Shown in pieces: positions 27,693 to 37,905 of a stretch of 64,000 nt of DNA. The notes beneath the pieces are model-generated. The model had not been told where the DNA came from. It did no database searches and saw only the letters and a list, made by a program, of their open reading frames with translations. This DNA is from Haladaptatus sp. DYF46 (GTDB lineage Archaea; Halobacteriota; Halobacteria; Halobacteriales; Haladaptataceae), in assembly GCF_021083305.1 (NCBI RefSeq), contig NZ_JAJFAY010000005.1:62001-126000 (forward strand), written 5' to 3'. Numbering within the stretch: the stretch's first letter is position 1; each line of letters starts with the position of its first letter. The position numbers and the translations under genes were made by a program.

Positions 27693-29021
27693 ATGGCATC
27701 AACGAAGGGACCGAATAGTGCACTAACGAGACGGCAACTCCTCGGCGGTGTCGGCGCCACAAGCACCCTGGGGCTGGCCGGTTGTAGTTCCCGGAACATG
27801 ATTCTGGGGAACTCAGCTAGCACCGCCGGGACGACGATACAATTCTGGACGCTCTTCAGCGGCGGCGACGGGGCGACGATGAAATCCATCGTGAACCGGT
27901 TCAACGACGAACGGCCCCTCGGAGACGTCCGAATAGATCGACAACGGATTCCATGGGATGATTACTACACGAAGTTGTACACTGCGCTCGTAGCCGACAA
28001 GGGACCGGATATCGCGATAATGCACCAGGCGTTGATGGGCAGATTTCAACGGATGCTCGTTCCGTACAACCGATACCTGAGTGACTCCGCCGCGGACAAG
28101 TACGTACCGACATTGTGGGAGCGAATGCGTTTCGACGGCGACCAGTTATCCCTCCCACTCGATGCGCATCCGGTCGGAATCTACTACAACCGATCGCTAT
28201 TCGAGAAGGCTGGCCTCGATCCCGACTCACCGCCGAAGAACTTCCGAGAGTTCAAACGGGCGTGTGACACGATCACGAAGAAGACCGACGCACACGCGTT
28301 CGCACCGACCCCGTATCTCGACCCCATCGGTATGCTCCGAACGTTCGTCGCGTTCGACAAACAGCGCGGCGGTGAACTGTTCAACGACGACATGACCAAA
28401 GTGACCTTCGACGACGAGGCCGGAATGGGAACCGCCCAACTGCTCCACGATATAACCGGAAAGTACGGGTGGGACATCCCGAACACCTCGGAAAACAGAG
28501 CCGACATCGCGTTTCAGGATGATAAGCTAGCGATGACGATGAACGGGACGTGGTACGCGTCCGTATTGGAATCCATCGACGGATTCGACTGGAGCATGTT
28601 CAAACCGTTCGTCGCCCCGGGAAAGAAACGGGGCTTCACGGAATCGGGAAGCCACACGGTCATCCTCCCTCGAAACCCCCGTCGAGATGAGAAGAAGACG
28701 CGCGTCTCGGTCGAAGTCGCCGAGTGGATAACGCAGAAGAACCCGATATGGGGGACGCGGGCCGGGCACTTACCGGCCGCGACTGATGCATTGAACTCGG
28801 ACGCGCTTCGAAACTCGCCACTATGGCCGAAGTCGCTATCGACGTTCTTCGAGATGGCCAGCGACGACCAGTTCGCCTACCTTCCCCGGACGCCGTTCAA
28901 CGTCAACAACTCGTCGACGTGGAACTTCTTCCCGGACATTTACGCGCACAACTCATCGCCGAAGCAGGGCATGAACAGAGGCGTGAACTCCATCCAACGA
29001 CTGATCAACGATGTCAATTAG
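27693..29021 (+). CDS. Extracellular sugar-binding lipoprotein (ABC importer)
   Basis: 442 aa. The twin-arginine signal (TRRQLLGGVGATSTLGLAGC) ends in an LAGC lipobox, so the protein is exported by Tat and lipid-anchored. The mature part is a family 1 solute-binding protein: IQFWTLFSGGDGATMKSIVNRF, LPLDAHPVGIYYNRSLFEKAG, AMTMNGTWYASVLE. It captures oligosaccharides, here presumably arabinosides or galactosides given the GH51 and GH2 neighbours. Its end overlaps the first permease by 11 bases. Confidence 0.9.
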   Translation: MASTKGPNSALTRRQLLGGVGATSTLGLAGCSSRNMILGNSASTAGTTIQFWTLFSGGDGATMKSIVNRFNDERPLGDVRIDRQRIPWDDYYTKLYTALVADKGPDIAIMHQALMGRFQRMLVPYNRYLSDSAADKYVPTLWERMRFDGDQLSLPLDAHPVGIYYNRSLFEKAGLDPDSPPKNFREFKRACDTITKKTDAHAFAPTPYLDPIGMLRTFVAFDKQRGGELFNDDMTKVTFDDEAGMGTAQLLHDITGKYGWDIPNTSENRADIAFQDDKLAMTMNGTWYASVLESIDGFDWSMFKPFVAPGKKRGFTESGSHTVILPRNPRRDEKKTRVSVEVAEWITQKNPIWGTRAGHLPAATDALNSDALRNSPLWPKSLSTFFEMASDDQFAYLPRTPFNVNNSSTWNFFPDIYAHNSSPKQGMNRGVNSIQRLINDVN

Positions 29022-29934
29022 AGATAAATTCGGAGATGAGGGGAGGAATCGGTTGCGTGAGAGTCTCGGACGGCGGGAGACGGTCGACGGTATCCTGTTT
29101 TCCCTCCCGTATCTCGCCTTCTTTTGTCTGTTCCTTCTGTACCCCCTGTTGGAAGGGTTGTACATGAGCCTCTTCGAGTGGGACCCGCTCTTTCCGTCAC
29201 AGTCGCGGTTCGTCGGCCTCGGGAACTACGTTGCGATGTTTCAGGACCCGGCGTTCTGGAACGCGCTGTGGAACACGGTGTACTTCGTCGTCCTCACCGT
29301 TCCGACCATGGTCGTCCTAAGTCTGGCGCTGGCACTCGGTGTGAACAGGAAGGTGTTCGGACGGCGATACCTGCGGACGATCTACTTCAGTCCGTACATC
29401 CTCACCGTCTCCATCGTCGGAATCGTATGGTCGCTGTTCCTCGCGACCGGATTCGGCCCTGTCAACTACTACCTCGGATTCGTCATGGACAGCCCGCCCG
29501 ATTGGCTCGGCTCCCCGACGTTGGCGATGCCGATACTCGCCCTCGTCACCGACTGGTGGCTCCTCGGGTTCAACTTCGTCATCCTGCTGGCCGCACGGCA
29601 GAACGTCCCGGAGCGACTGTACGAGGCGGCCAAACTCGACGGTGCGGGAACGTGGCGTGCCTTCCGGGACATCACGCTTCCCCAGATGCGAAACGCCATC
29701 GCGTTCGTCGTCATCATCCAGTTCATACAGCAGTTCCAAGTGTTCGGCCAACCCTACGTGATGACCAACGGTGGACCCAATAACGTGACGACGACGTTGG
29801 TCTTCTACCTCTACAACGCGGCCTTCAGCCAACAGCGGTTCGGATACGCTGCGGCGATAGGCTATCTCCTGTTCGCCATCCTCGTCGGCGTCTCGTACGT
29901 CAACTATCGATACATCGGAAGTGATTCAGCATGA
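29011..29934 (+). CDS. Sugar ABC transporter permease 1 (MalF type)
   Basis: 307 aa, six predicted membrane spans starting near residue 30 (FSLPYLAFFCLFLLYPLL). The EAA coupling motif is EAAKLDGAGTWRAFRDITLP at about residue 205. It forms a heterodimer with permease 2, whose ATG overlaps this stop by four bases (29931-29934). Confidence 0.9.
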   Translation: MSIRDKFGDEGRNRLRESLGRRETVDGILFSLPYLAFFCLFLLYPLLEGLYMSLFEWDPLFPSQSRFVGLGNYVAMFQDPAFWNALWNTVYFVVLTVPTMVVLSLALALGVNRKVFGRRYLRTIYFSPYILTVSIVGIVWSLFLATGFGPVNYYLGFVMDSPPDWLGSPTLAMPILALVTDWWLLGFNFVILLAARQNVPERLYEAAKLDGAGTWRAFRDITLPQMRNAIAFVVIIQFIQQFQVFGQPYVMTNGGPNNVTTTLVFYLYNAAFSQQRFGYAAAIGYLLFAILVGVSYVNYRYIGSDSA

Positions 29935-30791
29935 GCAACTCGAACGTCGGTCTGACGAGCCGTATAGATTCCAGCATAACACTACGTACCGTCGCGGTTC
30001 ACGCCGGATTGTACGGCGTCGCGTTCCTGTTCCTGCTGCCGTACATCTACATGATATCGCTATCGATCCAACCGGAACGATTTGCTATCAGTTCGACGCC
30101 CCATCTCATCCCGCCGGAGATCACGTTCGCCAACTACACCGAACTGCTCGATAGCTCGCTGATAATCCCGTGGGTCATCAACACCTTCATCGTCGCCACC
30201 GTCGCGACGGTACTCGTCCTCATCGTCGATTCGATGATCGCGTTCTCGCTCACGCGGTTGGACTGGCCCGGTCAATCGCTGCTGCTGAGCGTCATCGTCG
30301 CCAGTTTCCTCGTCCCGTTCTACGTGAATCTGGTTCCCTTGTTCACCATCGTGGCGGATTTGGGGCTCGTCAGCAGTTTGCTCGGCGTGATACTTCCCGC
30401 GGTGGCGAATCCGCTCGGGGTTTTCCTCCTCTATCAGTTCTTCCGTGATATCCCCGACGAGTACGACGAAGCCGCCCGGTTGGACGGGTTCTCGAACTTC
30501 CAGATTTACACCCGTATCATCCTCCCGATTTCGAAGCCGATACTGTCCGCACTGGCCATCTTCGTCTTCGTGTTCAACTGGAACCAGTTCGTGTGGCCGG
30601 TGGTCGTGCTTCAGAGCCAGAGTTCGTTTACCCTCCCGCTCGGTCTGGTCGTGCTCCGCGATACCTTCACGTTCCAACCGGGCCTCACCATGGCTTCAGG
30701 AGTCATCGCCGCGCTCCCGCTTTTCATCCTCTTCCTGTTGCTACAGGACCGAATCATCGAGGCGGTACAGTTCCAGGGGATGACCGGATGA
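29931..30791 (+). CDS. Sugar ABC transporter permease 2 (MalG type)
   Basis: 286 aa with six spans and the EAA motif EAARLDGFSNFQIYTRIILP at about residue 180. The N-terminal periplasmic loop and PWVINTFIVATVATVLVLIVD are typical of MalG-type permeases. It overlaps both the preceding permease and the following YesL-like gene by four bases (ATGA), indicating tight translational coupling. Confidence 0.9.
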   Translation: MSNSNVGLTSRIDSSITLRTVAVHAGLYGVAFLFLLPYIYMISLSIQPERFAISSTPHLIPPEITFANYTELLDSSLIIPWVINTFIVATVATVLVLIVDSMIAFSLTRLDWPGQSLLLSVIVASFLVPFYVNLVPLFTIVADLGLVSSLLGVILPAVANPLGVFLLYQFFRDIPDEYDEAARLDGFSNFQIYTRIILPISKPILSALAIFVFVFNWNQFVWPVVVLQSQSSFTLPLGLVVLRDTFTFQPGLTMASGVIAALPLFILFLLLQDRIIEAVQFQGMTG

Positions 30792-31453
30792 CTGCACCGC
30801 GAAAAAGCGCCGGTAGATATCGACGCTCGCTCCGGCGAACCGCCGGGTTTGTCTACCGACACAGCACGTGGCTCGTCGTGATCAGCGTTTGTTGGGTCCT
30901 CGCCTCACTCCCAGTCGTTACATCCGGGATCGCTACGCTCGGTGCATTCTCGGCGATCCGGTCACTACGAAACGACGACCGACCGCGGTGGGATACCGTC
31001 AGCGAATCGCTCCGCCGTCACGGATTCAACGTGACGGTGATGAGTTTCGTCCCGATGCTCCTCGCCGTGATGACGGTGCTGTATGCCGTGCAGTACGTCG
31101 AGACAGGAGGGATTCAGTACCTCCTCCTGTCGATTTCGGGTGTGTATCTGGCTACATTCCTCCTGCTCGTATCGTTGACGACCGTCGGCCGCCTCTCCGA
31201 CGGCGACGGGTTCGTCGAGTCGGTCAGTGCAGGCTACGGGTGGGTCGTACGCAACCCGATGCTCTCGGTATCGAGCGCGTTGACGATGGCCGGTATCGTT
31301 CTCGTCGGCGTCGTTTCCGTCGTCGGACTCGTCATCATCGTCCCGGCCGTGGTGTTCAGTTTGCACCTCGAAGTCACCGACGACCGCACGCCGTCCGTTC
31401 GTGATGACAGCCGTCCAGTCGATGTAACGTTCGTCGCCGGGAACAACGATTAA
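30788..31453 (+). CDS. YesL/DUF624-like membrane protein in the sugar importer operon
   Basis: 221 aa, about five spans. The opening WLVVISVCWVLASLPVVTSGIATLGAFSAIRSL matches the DUF624/YesL pattern (W..SLP.vT.G.at). Its ATG overlaps the permease stop. Bacterial DUF624 proteins commonly sit beside sugar ABC importers and are of unknown function. A regulatory or assembly role for the importer is inference. Confidence 0.7.
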   Translation: MTAPRKSAGRYRRSLRRTAGFVYRHSTWLVVISVCWVLASLPVVTSGIATLGAFSAIRSLRNDDRPRWDTVSESLRRHGFNVTVMSFVPMLLAVMTVLYAVQYVETGGIQYLLLSISGVYLATFLLLVSLTTVGRLSDGDGFVESVSAGYGWVVRNPMLSVSSALTMAGIVLVGVVSVVGLVIIVPAVVFSLHLEVTDDRTPSVRDDSRPVDVTFVAGNND

Positions 31454-31480
31454 ATCGCGATACTGCGTGTATAGAAATCG

Positions 31481-33202
31481 ATGACTGATTCAACACCACG
31501 CCCGGAGTATCCGCGCCCACAACTGCGACGCGATTCGTGGCACAATCTGAACGGTGAATGGGAATTCGAAATCGACCACGGAGCGAGCGGCCGTGCCCGA
31601 GACCTTCCGGACGCCGAATCGCTAGGGGAGACGATCACAGTCCCGTTCCCACCCGAAAGCGAACTCTCGGGCGTCGAACACACCGACTTCATGGACGCTG
31701 TGTGGTACCGACGGGAATTCGACGTCCCCCAGCGATTCCTCGACGGACGATTGCACCTGCGGTTCGGTGCAGTCGATTACGAGTCAGAGGTTTGGGTCAA
31801 CGGAACGTCCGTCGGGACGCACCGTGGCGGCTACACTCCCTTTGCATTCGACGTCACCGATGCCGTCGAACCGGGGACGAACGTCGTGACGATCTGTGCC
31901 GAGGACGACGTTCGATCGACGCTCCAACCGGCAGGCAAACAGAGCCAAGAGTACGATTCACACGGGCCGAAGTACACGCGCGTAACGGGAATCTGGCAGA
32001 CGGTGTGGCTAGAACCCGTTCCCGAGACGTACGTAGAGAACCTACGATTTCAACCCGATCCGGAGAACGATACGCTCCACGCGGAAGTCGAATTGAGCGG
32101 CGCGGCTCAAAGGGGAACCCTCACCGCCACTGCGACGTTCGATGACGACCCCGTCGGCGAGACGACGGTGGTGACGGATGGCACCTACGCTGCATTCACG
32201 CTCCCGATCGACGAGACACACCTCTGGACTCCCGAAAACCCGAACCTCTACGACCTGGCTGTCGAACTCGCGGTGGGTGGAGAACCCATCGATACTGTCG
32301 AGAGCTACTTCGGCCTCCGGTCGGTGACGCTCGGCGATAACTGCGTCTACCTCAACGGGAAACCGGTGTTCCAACGATTGGTACTCGACCAAGGATACTA
32401 CCCCGACGGGGTTTACACCGCGCCCTCGGACGCCGCACTCCGGGAGGATATCGAGCGCTCACTGGAACTCGGATTCAACGGTGCTCGACTTCACGAGAAG
32501 GTGTTCGAACCACGCTACCTCTACCACGCCGACCGATTGGGATATCTGGTCTGGGACGAACACGCGAACTGGGGAATGGACCACGGTCGCACCGAGACGC
32601 TGGGACCGTTTCTCCAGGAATGGCTGGAGGTGATCCAACGCGATTACAACCACCCGGCGCTCGTCGGGTGGACGCCGTTCAACGAAACCCAATCGCACCA
32701 GGATGACGACCTCATTCGGACTGTGTACCGGACGACGAAGCGATTGGACCCCACGCGACCGGTCATCGACACGAGTGGTTGGTATCACGTCGAAACCGAC
32801 CTCGTGGACGCTCACGACTACGAACAGGACCCAGATACCTTCCATGAAACCTACGGGAAAATCCAGGGGCCGGTCGAGCCAACCGGCCATAGTCACACCG
32901 AGTGGAGCGAGGAATTGAGTTACGTGAGCGAATACGGCGGTATCTGGTGGAACCCCGAGGCCGAGGACGGATGGGGATACGGCGACCGTCCCGAGGACGA
33001 GGCAGAGTTCTTCGCCCGCTATCGGGGGATGACCGAGACGCTACTCGAAAACGAGGCCATGTGGGCGTTCTGTTACACGCAGCTCTACGACGTGGAGCAG
33101 GAGACGAACGGGCTGTACACCTACGACCGGGAACCGAAGTTCGACCCCGAGCGACTTCGAGAAATCAACGAGCAGGTTGCCGCCTTCGAACGCGAGTCGT
33201 AG
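31481..33202 (+). CDS. GH2 family glycosidase (beta-galactosidase/glucuronidase type)
   Basis: 573 aa with the GH2 three-domain layout: sugar-binding jelly roll (VWYRREFDVPQRFLDGRL to FAFDVTDAVEPG, residues about 20-180), immunoglobulin-like domain (about 185-280) and TIM barrel. The catalytic acid is Glu402 in TPFNETQSH and the nucleophile is Glu484 in VSEYGGIWW. No signal peptide, so it is intracellular. It follows the transporter operon by 27 bases. The substrate may be an arabinoside, galactoside or glucuronide. Confidence 0.88.
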   Translation: MTDSTPRPEYPRPQLRRDSWHNLNGEWEFEIDHGASGRARDLPDAESLGETITVPFPPESELSGVEHTDFMDAVWYRREFDVPQRFLDGRLHLRFGAVDYESEVWVNGTSVGTHRGGYTPFAFDVTDAVEPGTNVVTICAEDDVRSTLQPAGKQSQEYDSHGPKYTRVTGIWQTVWLEPVPETYVENLRFQPDPENDTLHAEVELSGAAQRGTLTATATFDDDPVGETTVVTDGTYAAFTLPIDETHLWTPENPNLYDLAVELAVGGEPIDTVESYFGLRSVTLGDNCVYLNGKPVFQRLVLDQGYYPDGVYTAPSDAALREDIERSLELGFNGARLHEKVFEPRYLYHADRLGYLVWDEHANWGMDHGRTETLGPFLQEWLEVIQRDYNHPALVGWTPFNETQSHQDDDLIRTVYRTTKRLDPTRPVIDTSGWYHVETDLVDAHDYEQDPDTFHETYGKIQGPVEPTGHSHTEWSEELSYVSEYGGIWWNPEAEDGWGYGDRPEDEAEFFARYRGMTETLLENEAMWAFCYTQLYDVEQETNGLYTYDREPKFDPERLREINEQVAAFERES

Positions 33203-33530
33203 CTCCACACGGCTTTCATCCGTCGTTGGAACGTCGCACTCCCCGATTTGACGGAAGTGTATCCGAGACTCGATTGGACGTCCGTCATTCGAGCCGAACG
33301 GACCTCTAAGGGTGACGGTTTGCTGTGACTATATTCTCCCTACCGAGAACGGGCCATCTGGAGTAGCATGTACCAGTCGTCTACGGTTCGGTCTCTATCG
33401 ACGGGATTCGCTTCGCGAAGGGTGATACGCAGCGTCGTTCCAAAACCGAGACCATCACGTCTGGATCGTTCGCTACGAGCGGAGTGGATTCTCATACCGT
33501 TCCCCCACGCTGAAGGCCGAGTTGATCCGG
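33203..33530. other. Intergenic, no gene seen
   Basis: About 330 bases between the convergent GH2 and nucleoside hydrolase genes. No supported feature. Confidence 0.5.
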
Positions 33531-34499
33531 TTACAGGGATGCTTTTGGCGACGATTCGAACAGCATGTCCTCGAACATCCGGTGAAACGTGGCGGTATCG
33601 ATCGATTCGATCACAGTCGTCCTGGCCTCCCCGTCCGTGACGTCGTCCTCGTCCACTAACGTGTATCCGCGAGTCAGGCCTTCTCGCTCGTCGACGTCGA
33701 CGTGGTAGGTAGCGGCCGATTCGATGAGATCCGGTTCGATGAGCGTTGCCATCAGGCCCGCGTCCGGTTGCGTCGTCATGTCCCGCCCCTGTGACTCCTC
33801 GTTAAACTCGCGGACGGGAGTGGTTATCTCTGTAAAGAACGATGCAAGTTCGGTGTCGGGACCATCGTCTATTTCGGTCAGCAGGTCGGCATCGAATACG
33901 GTGTCTCGGACGGTGACACCCCAATCGAAGAGAACGACATCCAGATCGCGGATGACTCGCTTAGCGGCGTCAGGGTCGACCCAGAAGTTGAACTCCGCGG
34001 CGGGAGTGACGTTCCCGAGGCAGTTGACGTTTCCACCCATCACCCACACTTCGTCGAGTAATTCGTTCAGGTTCGGTTCTTTTTGCAGTGCGAGGGCGAC
34101 GTTCGTCAGCGGCGCAATACAGGCGAGCGTGATTTCTCCCGGATTCTCCCGTGCCATCTCGACGATGTAGTCCGCACCGTGGCGGTCGCCGGAGGGGATT
34201 CCGGTATCCGGGAATAGGTCGCCGCCGAGTCCACCTTCCCCGTGAACGTAATCGGCGTATTCGTGCGTCTTCACAAGCGGCGATCGTGCACCTTCATACA
34301 CGGTAACGTCTTCGGCGATGCCTACCATGTCCAGCGTGTACTTGGCATTTTCCACCATGTATTCGAATTCGACGTTTCCGGTACAGATGGTCACGCCTTC
34401 GATTTCGATGTCGTTGCTGGTTGCCGCGAGGAGAAGTGCTTGCGTGTCGTCGCCCGCCGTATCGGTATCGATAATCACCCGCCGCGTGTCTTCGTTCAT
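33531..34499 (-). CDS. Nucleoside hydrolase (inosine/uridine-preferring family)
   Basis: 322 aa from the ATG at 34499. The Ca-binding Asp cluster is at the N-terminus (VIIDTDTAGDDTQALLLA), with ITLACIAPLTNVALAL, VMGGNV and EFNFWVDPDAAKRV further on. It hydrolyses nucleosides to base and ribose. Its place beside a pentose cluster could mean that ribose is fed into the same metabolism, but it is convergent with GH2 and separately transcribed. Confidence 0.88.
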   Translation of the reverse strand: MNEDTRRVIIDTDTAGDDTQALLLAATSNDIEIEGVTICTGNVEFEYMVENAKYTLDMVGIAEDVTVYEGARSPLVKTHEYADYVHGEGGLGGDLFPDTGIPSGDRHGADYIVEMARENPGEITLACIAPLTNVALALQKEPNLNELLDEVWVMGGNVNCLGNVTPAAEFNFWVDPDAAKRVIRDLDVVLFDWGVTVRDTVFDADLLTEIDDGPDTELASFFTEITTPVREFNEESQGRDMTTQPDAGLMATLIEPDLIESAATYHVDVDEREGLTRGYTLVDEDDVTDGEARTTVIESIDTATFHRMFEDMLFESSPKASL

Positions 34500-35455
34500 G
34501 AAAACGAGTACGGGCAGCCATTTCAAGTAAGTTCTGACCCGGTTCGTCTCGGCCGACGACACGATATTCGCAACCGAATCGCGAGACCAGTGGGAAAATA
34601 CCCCCGACAGGAATCGGCCTTGGTGCCTGTGATTCGTGATTTGTCACTTTGAAAGTCGTTAGTTCGTTGCAATCATGGGATGAGCGACGGCCCGATACTT
34701 CAGGACTCGATTATTGCTCGACAGTACCTCCTGCTCATCGGGAGATAGGGCACCAAACTCACAGTAGATCACCAATATATGATCATACTCATTTTCATAC
34801 TCAGTATCTCGATAGTTGTTGGGGAAGTAATCGATATAAACGTCTTTTCCTGTCGCTCTCTTTCTCGCCCGACTTATAAAGATATTGGGGAATCAATCCC
34901 AAAGACATTATCACTGAAGAGAGCGAGATTTTCGGTATAGAGACCAGTGCGACGACCCAAATCTAGTGTTTTTGCGTTGTCTAACTCTAGTTGTTCCGAT
35001 ATCCACTCGATTGTCATGTCGATCTGTTTCCCGTTCTACTTGCCAGCGATTTCGGGATACAGATGATACTCAATCAGCTGATCAGATATACAACAATACA
35101 TCAACATAACTGCTGTTCTTTTTCCAATGGTTCCGGTTTTTCACAAATCCTTTGACGTCGGCTATATCTATGGATATCGTTGTCTCCCATCTATCTGGGG
35201 TTTAAGTATCCTATCCTGACTTGGGTAGTATGAAAAACCTTTGAAGGAAGAGCTATCGGAGTCCCTGCTCGTGCTCGGCCACCGCGTCGAGAATCCGGCT
35301 GATGATGTCTACGGTGTCCACGTGCTAATCATCAATGACGAGCGCACCGACCGTACCATCTAGCACCTTGGATGCGACATGCGGATCGCTCGGACAAGAG
35401 CCGAATCAGTCCGGTATCCAAATTCTTTTCGTGAGGTCTAGCGATTGCGCTAACC
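34500..35455. other. Long intergenic region
   Basis: About 950 bases, partly AT-rich (34760-35230). No supported gene. A short plus-strand frame near 35240-35350 (VLGHRVENPADDVYGVHVLI) looks protein-like but has no partner and ends at a TAG. Confidence 0.45.
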
Positions 35456-36463
35456 ATGCGAGTCACTATCATCGGAGCCACCGGACACATCGGCACCTAC
35501 CTGGTGCCGCGACTGGTGCGGGCCGGCCACGAAGTCGTCGCAGTCAGCCGGGGAGAGCGCGATCCCTACCAAGACGATAGCGCGTGGACCGACGTCGAAT
35601 CAGTCGAGCTCGACCGCGAAACTGCCGAGGAACGCGGCGAGTTCGGCGAGGCGATCGCGGCCACCGACCCGGATGCCGTTGTCGACCTGATCTGTTTTGA
35701 ACCGGAGAGCGCCGAAGCGCTCGTCGCGTCGTTACGTGGGGAAGTCCAACACCTGCTGCACTGTGGGACGGTCTGGGTCCACGGTCCCAGCGACGTCGTT
35801 CCCACGATCGAGGACGCCCCGCGCACGCGCCGGCCGCTCGGTGAGTACGGACGAAAGAAAGCCGAGATCGAGGCATACCTGCTTGATGAGGCGCGCCGGA
35901 ACGATTTCCCGGCGACCGTCCTCCACCCCGGACACATCGTGGGTCCCGGCTGGGAGCCCGTCAATCCGGCGGGCAACTTCGACGCTGATGTGTTCTCGCG
36001 ACTCGCGCGAGGTGAAGAAGTCGCGCTCCCTAACTTCGGGCTCGAAACCGTCCATCACGTCCACGCCGATGACGTCGCACAGGGCTTCCAGCGTGCCCTA
36101 GAGAACTGGTCAGCGGCCGTTGGCGAAAGCTTCCACGTCGTCTCGCCGCGAGCGCTCACCCTCAGGGGCTACGCCGAGGCCGTCGCCGGGTGGTTCGGAC
36201 GAAATGCCGACCTCACGTACCTGCCGTTCGACGAGTGGGCCGACCGATCTGAATACAGCGGAGAAGACGTCGAGATGACCGAGGAACACATCCGCTACAG
36301 CCCGAACGTGAGCATCGAGAAGGCACGCGAGAAACTCGGATACGAACCGCGATACACCTCGCTCGAAGCGACTCGTGAGGCGGTCGAGGCCTTGATCGAG
36401 GCCGGCGAAGTCGCTTCGAGCGAAGCAGTGGGAAGCACAGTCACAAGGGAGACTACCGAGTAA
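35456..36463 (+). CDS. NAD-dependent epimerase/dehydratase family protein
   Basis: 335 aa. Rossmann motif MRVTIIGATGHIGTYLVPRL, then LLHCGTVWVHGP and an active-site-like GEYGRKKAEIEAYL (Tyr...Lys), and FHVVSPRALTLRGYAEAVA. This places it among atypical or extended SDRs acting on nucleotide sugars or related compounds. No neighbour clarifies the substrate. Confidence 0.75.
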   Translation: MRVTIIGATGHIGTYLVPRLVRAGHEVVAVSRGERDPYQDDSAWTDVESVELDRETAEERGEFGEAIAATDPDAVVDLICFEPESAEALVASLRGEVQHLLHCGTVWVHGPSDVVPTIEDAPRTRRPLGEYGRKKAEIEAYLLDEARRNDFPATVLHPGHIVGPGWEPVNPAGNFDADVFSRLARGEEVALPNFGLETVHHVHADDVAQGFQRALENWSAAVGESFHVVSPRALTLRGYAEAVAGWFGRNADLTYLPFDEWADRSEYSGEDVEMTEEHIRYSPNVSIEKAREKLGYEPRYTSLEATREAVEALIEAGEVASSEAVGSTVTRETTE

Positions 36464-36616
36464 ATAGCGACTTTTCGGAAGGGATTCGTCAACACACCAG
36501 CGTCCGAATCACGCAATAGAAGAACGCTATCTCGCTTGTACACTACGTAACGAGTAAAATGCTGACGAACACGAGCGTAAGAGATAATTTGTAGCACGGG
36601 CACTGATACGTACAAT

Positions 36617-37594
36617 ATGGCAGAACTTGATCCACAAGCAAAAGCCGTCCTCGAACGCGTCGATGAGAGCGTCCTTCCGTCTACACCGGGACTCTCTGTC
36701 GAAAGCGGGCGCACCTCCCTCGAAGAGTTCTTTACTACGGAGGAAATCGAACCGGTCGGAACAATCAGCGAGTTCAGTGTTCCCGGTCCTGCGTCTGATA
36801 TTCCACTACGAGTCTACGTCCCCGATAGCGACGGTCCTCATCCTGCACTGCTGTATTATCACGGTGGGGGATGGGTGCGTGGGTCGCTCGACACACATGA
36901 TGACGTCTGTCGAACACTTTGCAATAGTGCCGATTGCATCGTCGTTTCGGTCGATTACCGGCGCGCTCCCGAATCACCGTTCCCAGCTGCGGTCGAGGAT
37001 GCCTACGCAGCCGCAAGATGGGTCATGCACCACGGCGCAGAAATCGGCGTCGATACCGATCATATCGCAGTCGGAGGTGATAGCGCCGGAGGGCAACTCA
37101 CTGCATCCGTGACATTACTTGCACGAGACGAAAGCACTGGTTTTATAGGAAGTTCTGAAAATCCAGATACAGGACTCGAACTCGACCACCAAGTGCTCAT
37201 TTATCCTGCTGTCGCGTCTCCACTCGTACACACGTTCGACAGTTACGAGGAAAACGGTCACGGTTACTTTCTCGAACACGAGAGTATGCAGTGGTACTAC
37301 GACCAGTACCTGTCCCATTTCACCGACGCTCGCAACGAGTATGCAGCACCACTGCTTGCCGACGACTTTACCGAGTTGCCATCTGCAACGGTCCTTACAT
37401 GTGGATTTGATCCACTCCACGACGAAGGCGTAGCATACGCTGATCGACTAGAAACCGCTGGAGTTTCCGTTATGCATCGTGAATACGAGCGTCAAATTCA
37501 TGGCTTCATCAATTTAATCGACGACATTGACGCTGCATCAGACGCACTTGCAGCGATTGCATCGGACTTACGAGATTCATTTGCATCCAGATAG
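36617..37594 (+). CDS. Alpha/beta hydrolase, HSL-family esterase
   Basis: 325 aa. The oxyanion-hole motif HGGGWVRGS and nucleophile elbow GDSAGGQL (catalytic Ser) define the hormone-sensitive-lipase family. The acid and His follow in TCGFDPLHDEG and RQIHGFINL. It hydrolyses short-chain carboxyl esters. Acetyl groups on plant oligosaccharides are one possible substrate, given the sugar cluster upstream, but this is inference. Confidence 0.85.
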   Translation: MAELDPQAKAVLERVDESVLPSTPGLSVESGRTSLEEFFTTEEIEPVGTISEFSVPGPASDIPLRVYVPDSDGPHPALLYYHGGGWVRGSLDTHDDVCRTLCNSADCIVVSVDYRRAPESPFPAAVEDAYAAARWVMHHGAEIGVDTDHIAVGGDSAGGQLTASVTLLARDESTGFIGSSENPDTGLELDHQVLIYPAVASPLVHTFDSYEENGHGYFLEHESMQWYYDQYLSHFTDARNEYAAPLLADDFTELPSATVLTCGFDPLHDEGVAYADRLETAGVSVMHREYERQIHGFINLIDDIDAASDALAAIASDLRDSFASR

Positions 37595-37662
37595 CCAATA
37601 TGGGGTCGCTATCGGTACTGATAAAAACAACACGTTTGTAGGATGCCTACAGGTATCGAATT

Positions 37663-37790
37663 GGGTGTGTAGTTCAGTCTGGCAGAACGCACGGTGTGTG
37701 CTCAGTAGTGGGAAAACGTGAAACCATGGTAGTACCCAAGCGACGTACCGTAGAACCGGGCAGCCCGGGGTTCAAATCCTCGTACACCCA
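37663..37790 (+). tRNA. tRNA-like gene interrupted by an intron-like insertion of about 50 bases
   Basis: Acceptor stem GGGTGTG pairs with TACACCC (one G-T), followed by discriminator A. The D arm is GTTC...GAAC with a nine-base loop. The T arm CGGGG-TTCAAAT-CCTCG is sound. Between them lie about 85 bases instead of 33: a CACGG/CCGGG anticodon stem with one mismatch, and an insertion able to pair ACGGT with ACCGT. A canonical U33-anticodon does not read cleanly, so the isotype is unassigned. It is either an intron-containing tRNA or a degenerate copy. Confidence 0.6.
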
Positions 37791-37905
37791 CTCTGTCCCC
37801 ATTAAACCGCCATCAAGACAGCAATTAAGTAATTACAGCAGGCCAATCACTAGCCAATAATTATTATGAATTGGGTATCGAACCCTCCACTCTGGAGGAA
37901 CGAAA

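Noticed and set aside
27693..27740. Alternative internal start for the sugar-binding lipoprotein
   Set aside because: The TATA box spacing and the twin-arginine lipobox signal both support the ATG at 27693.
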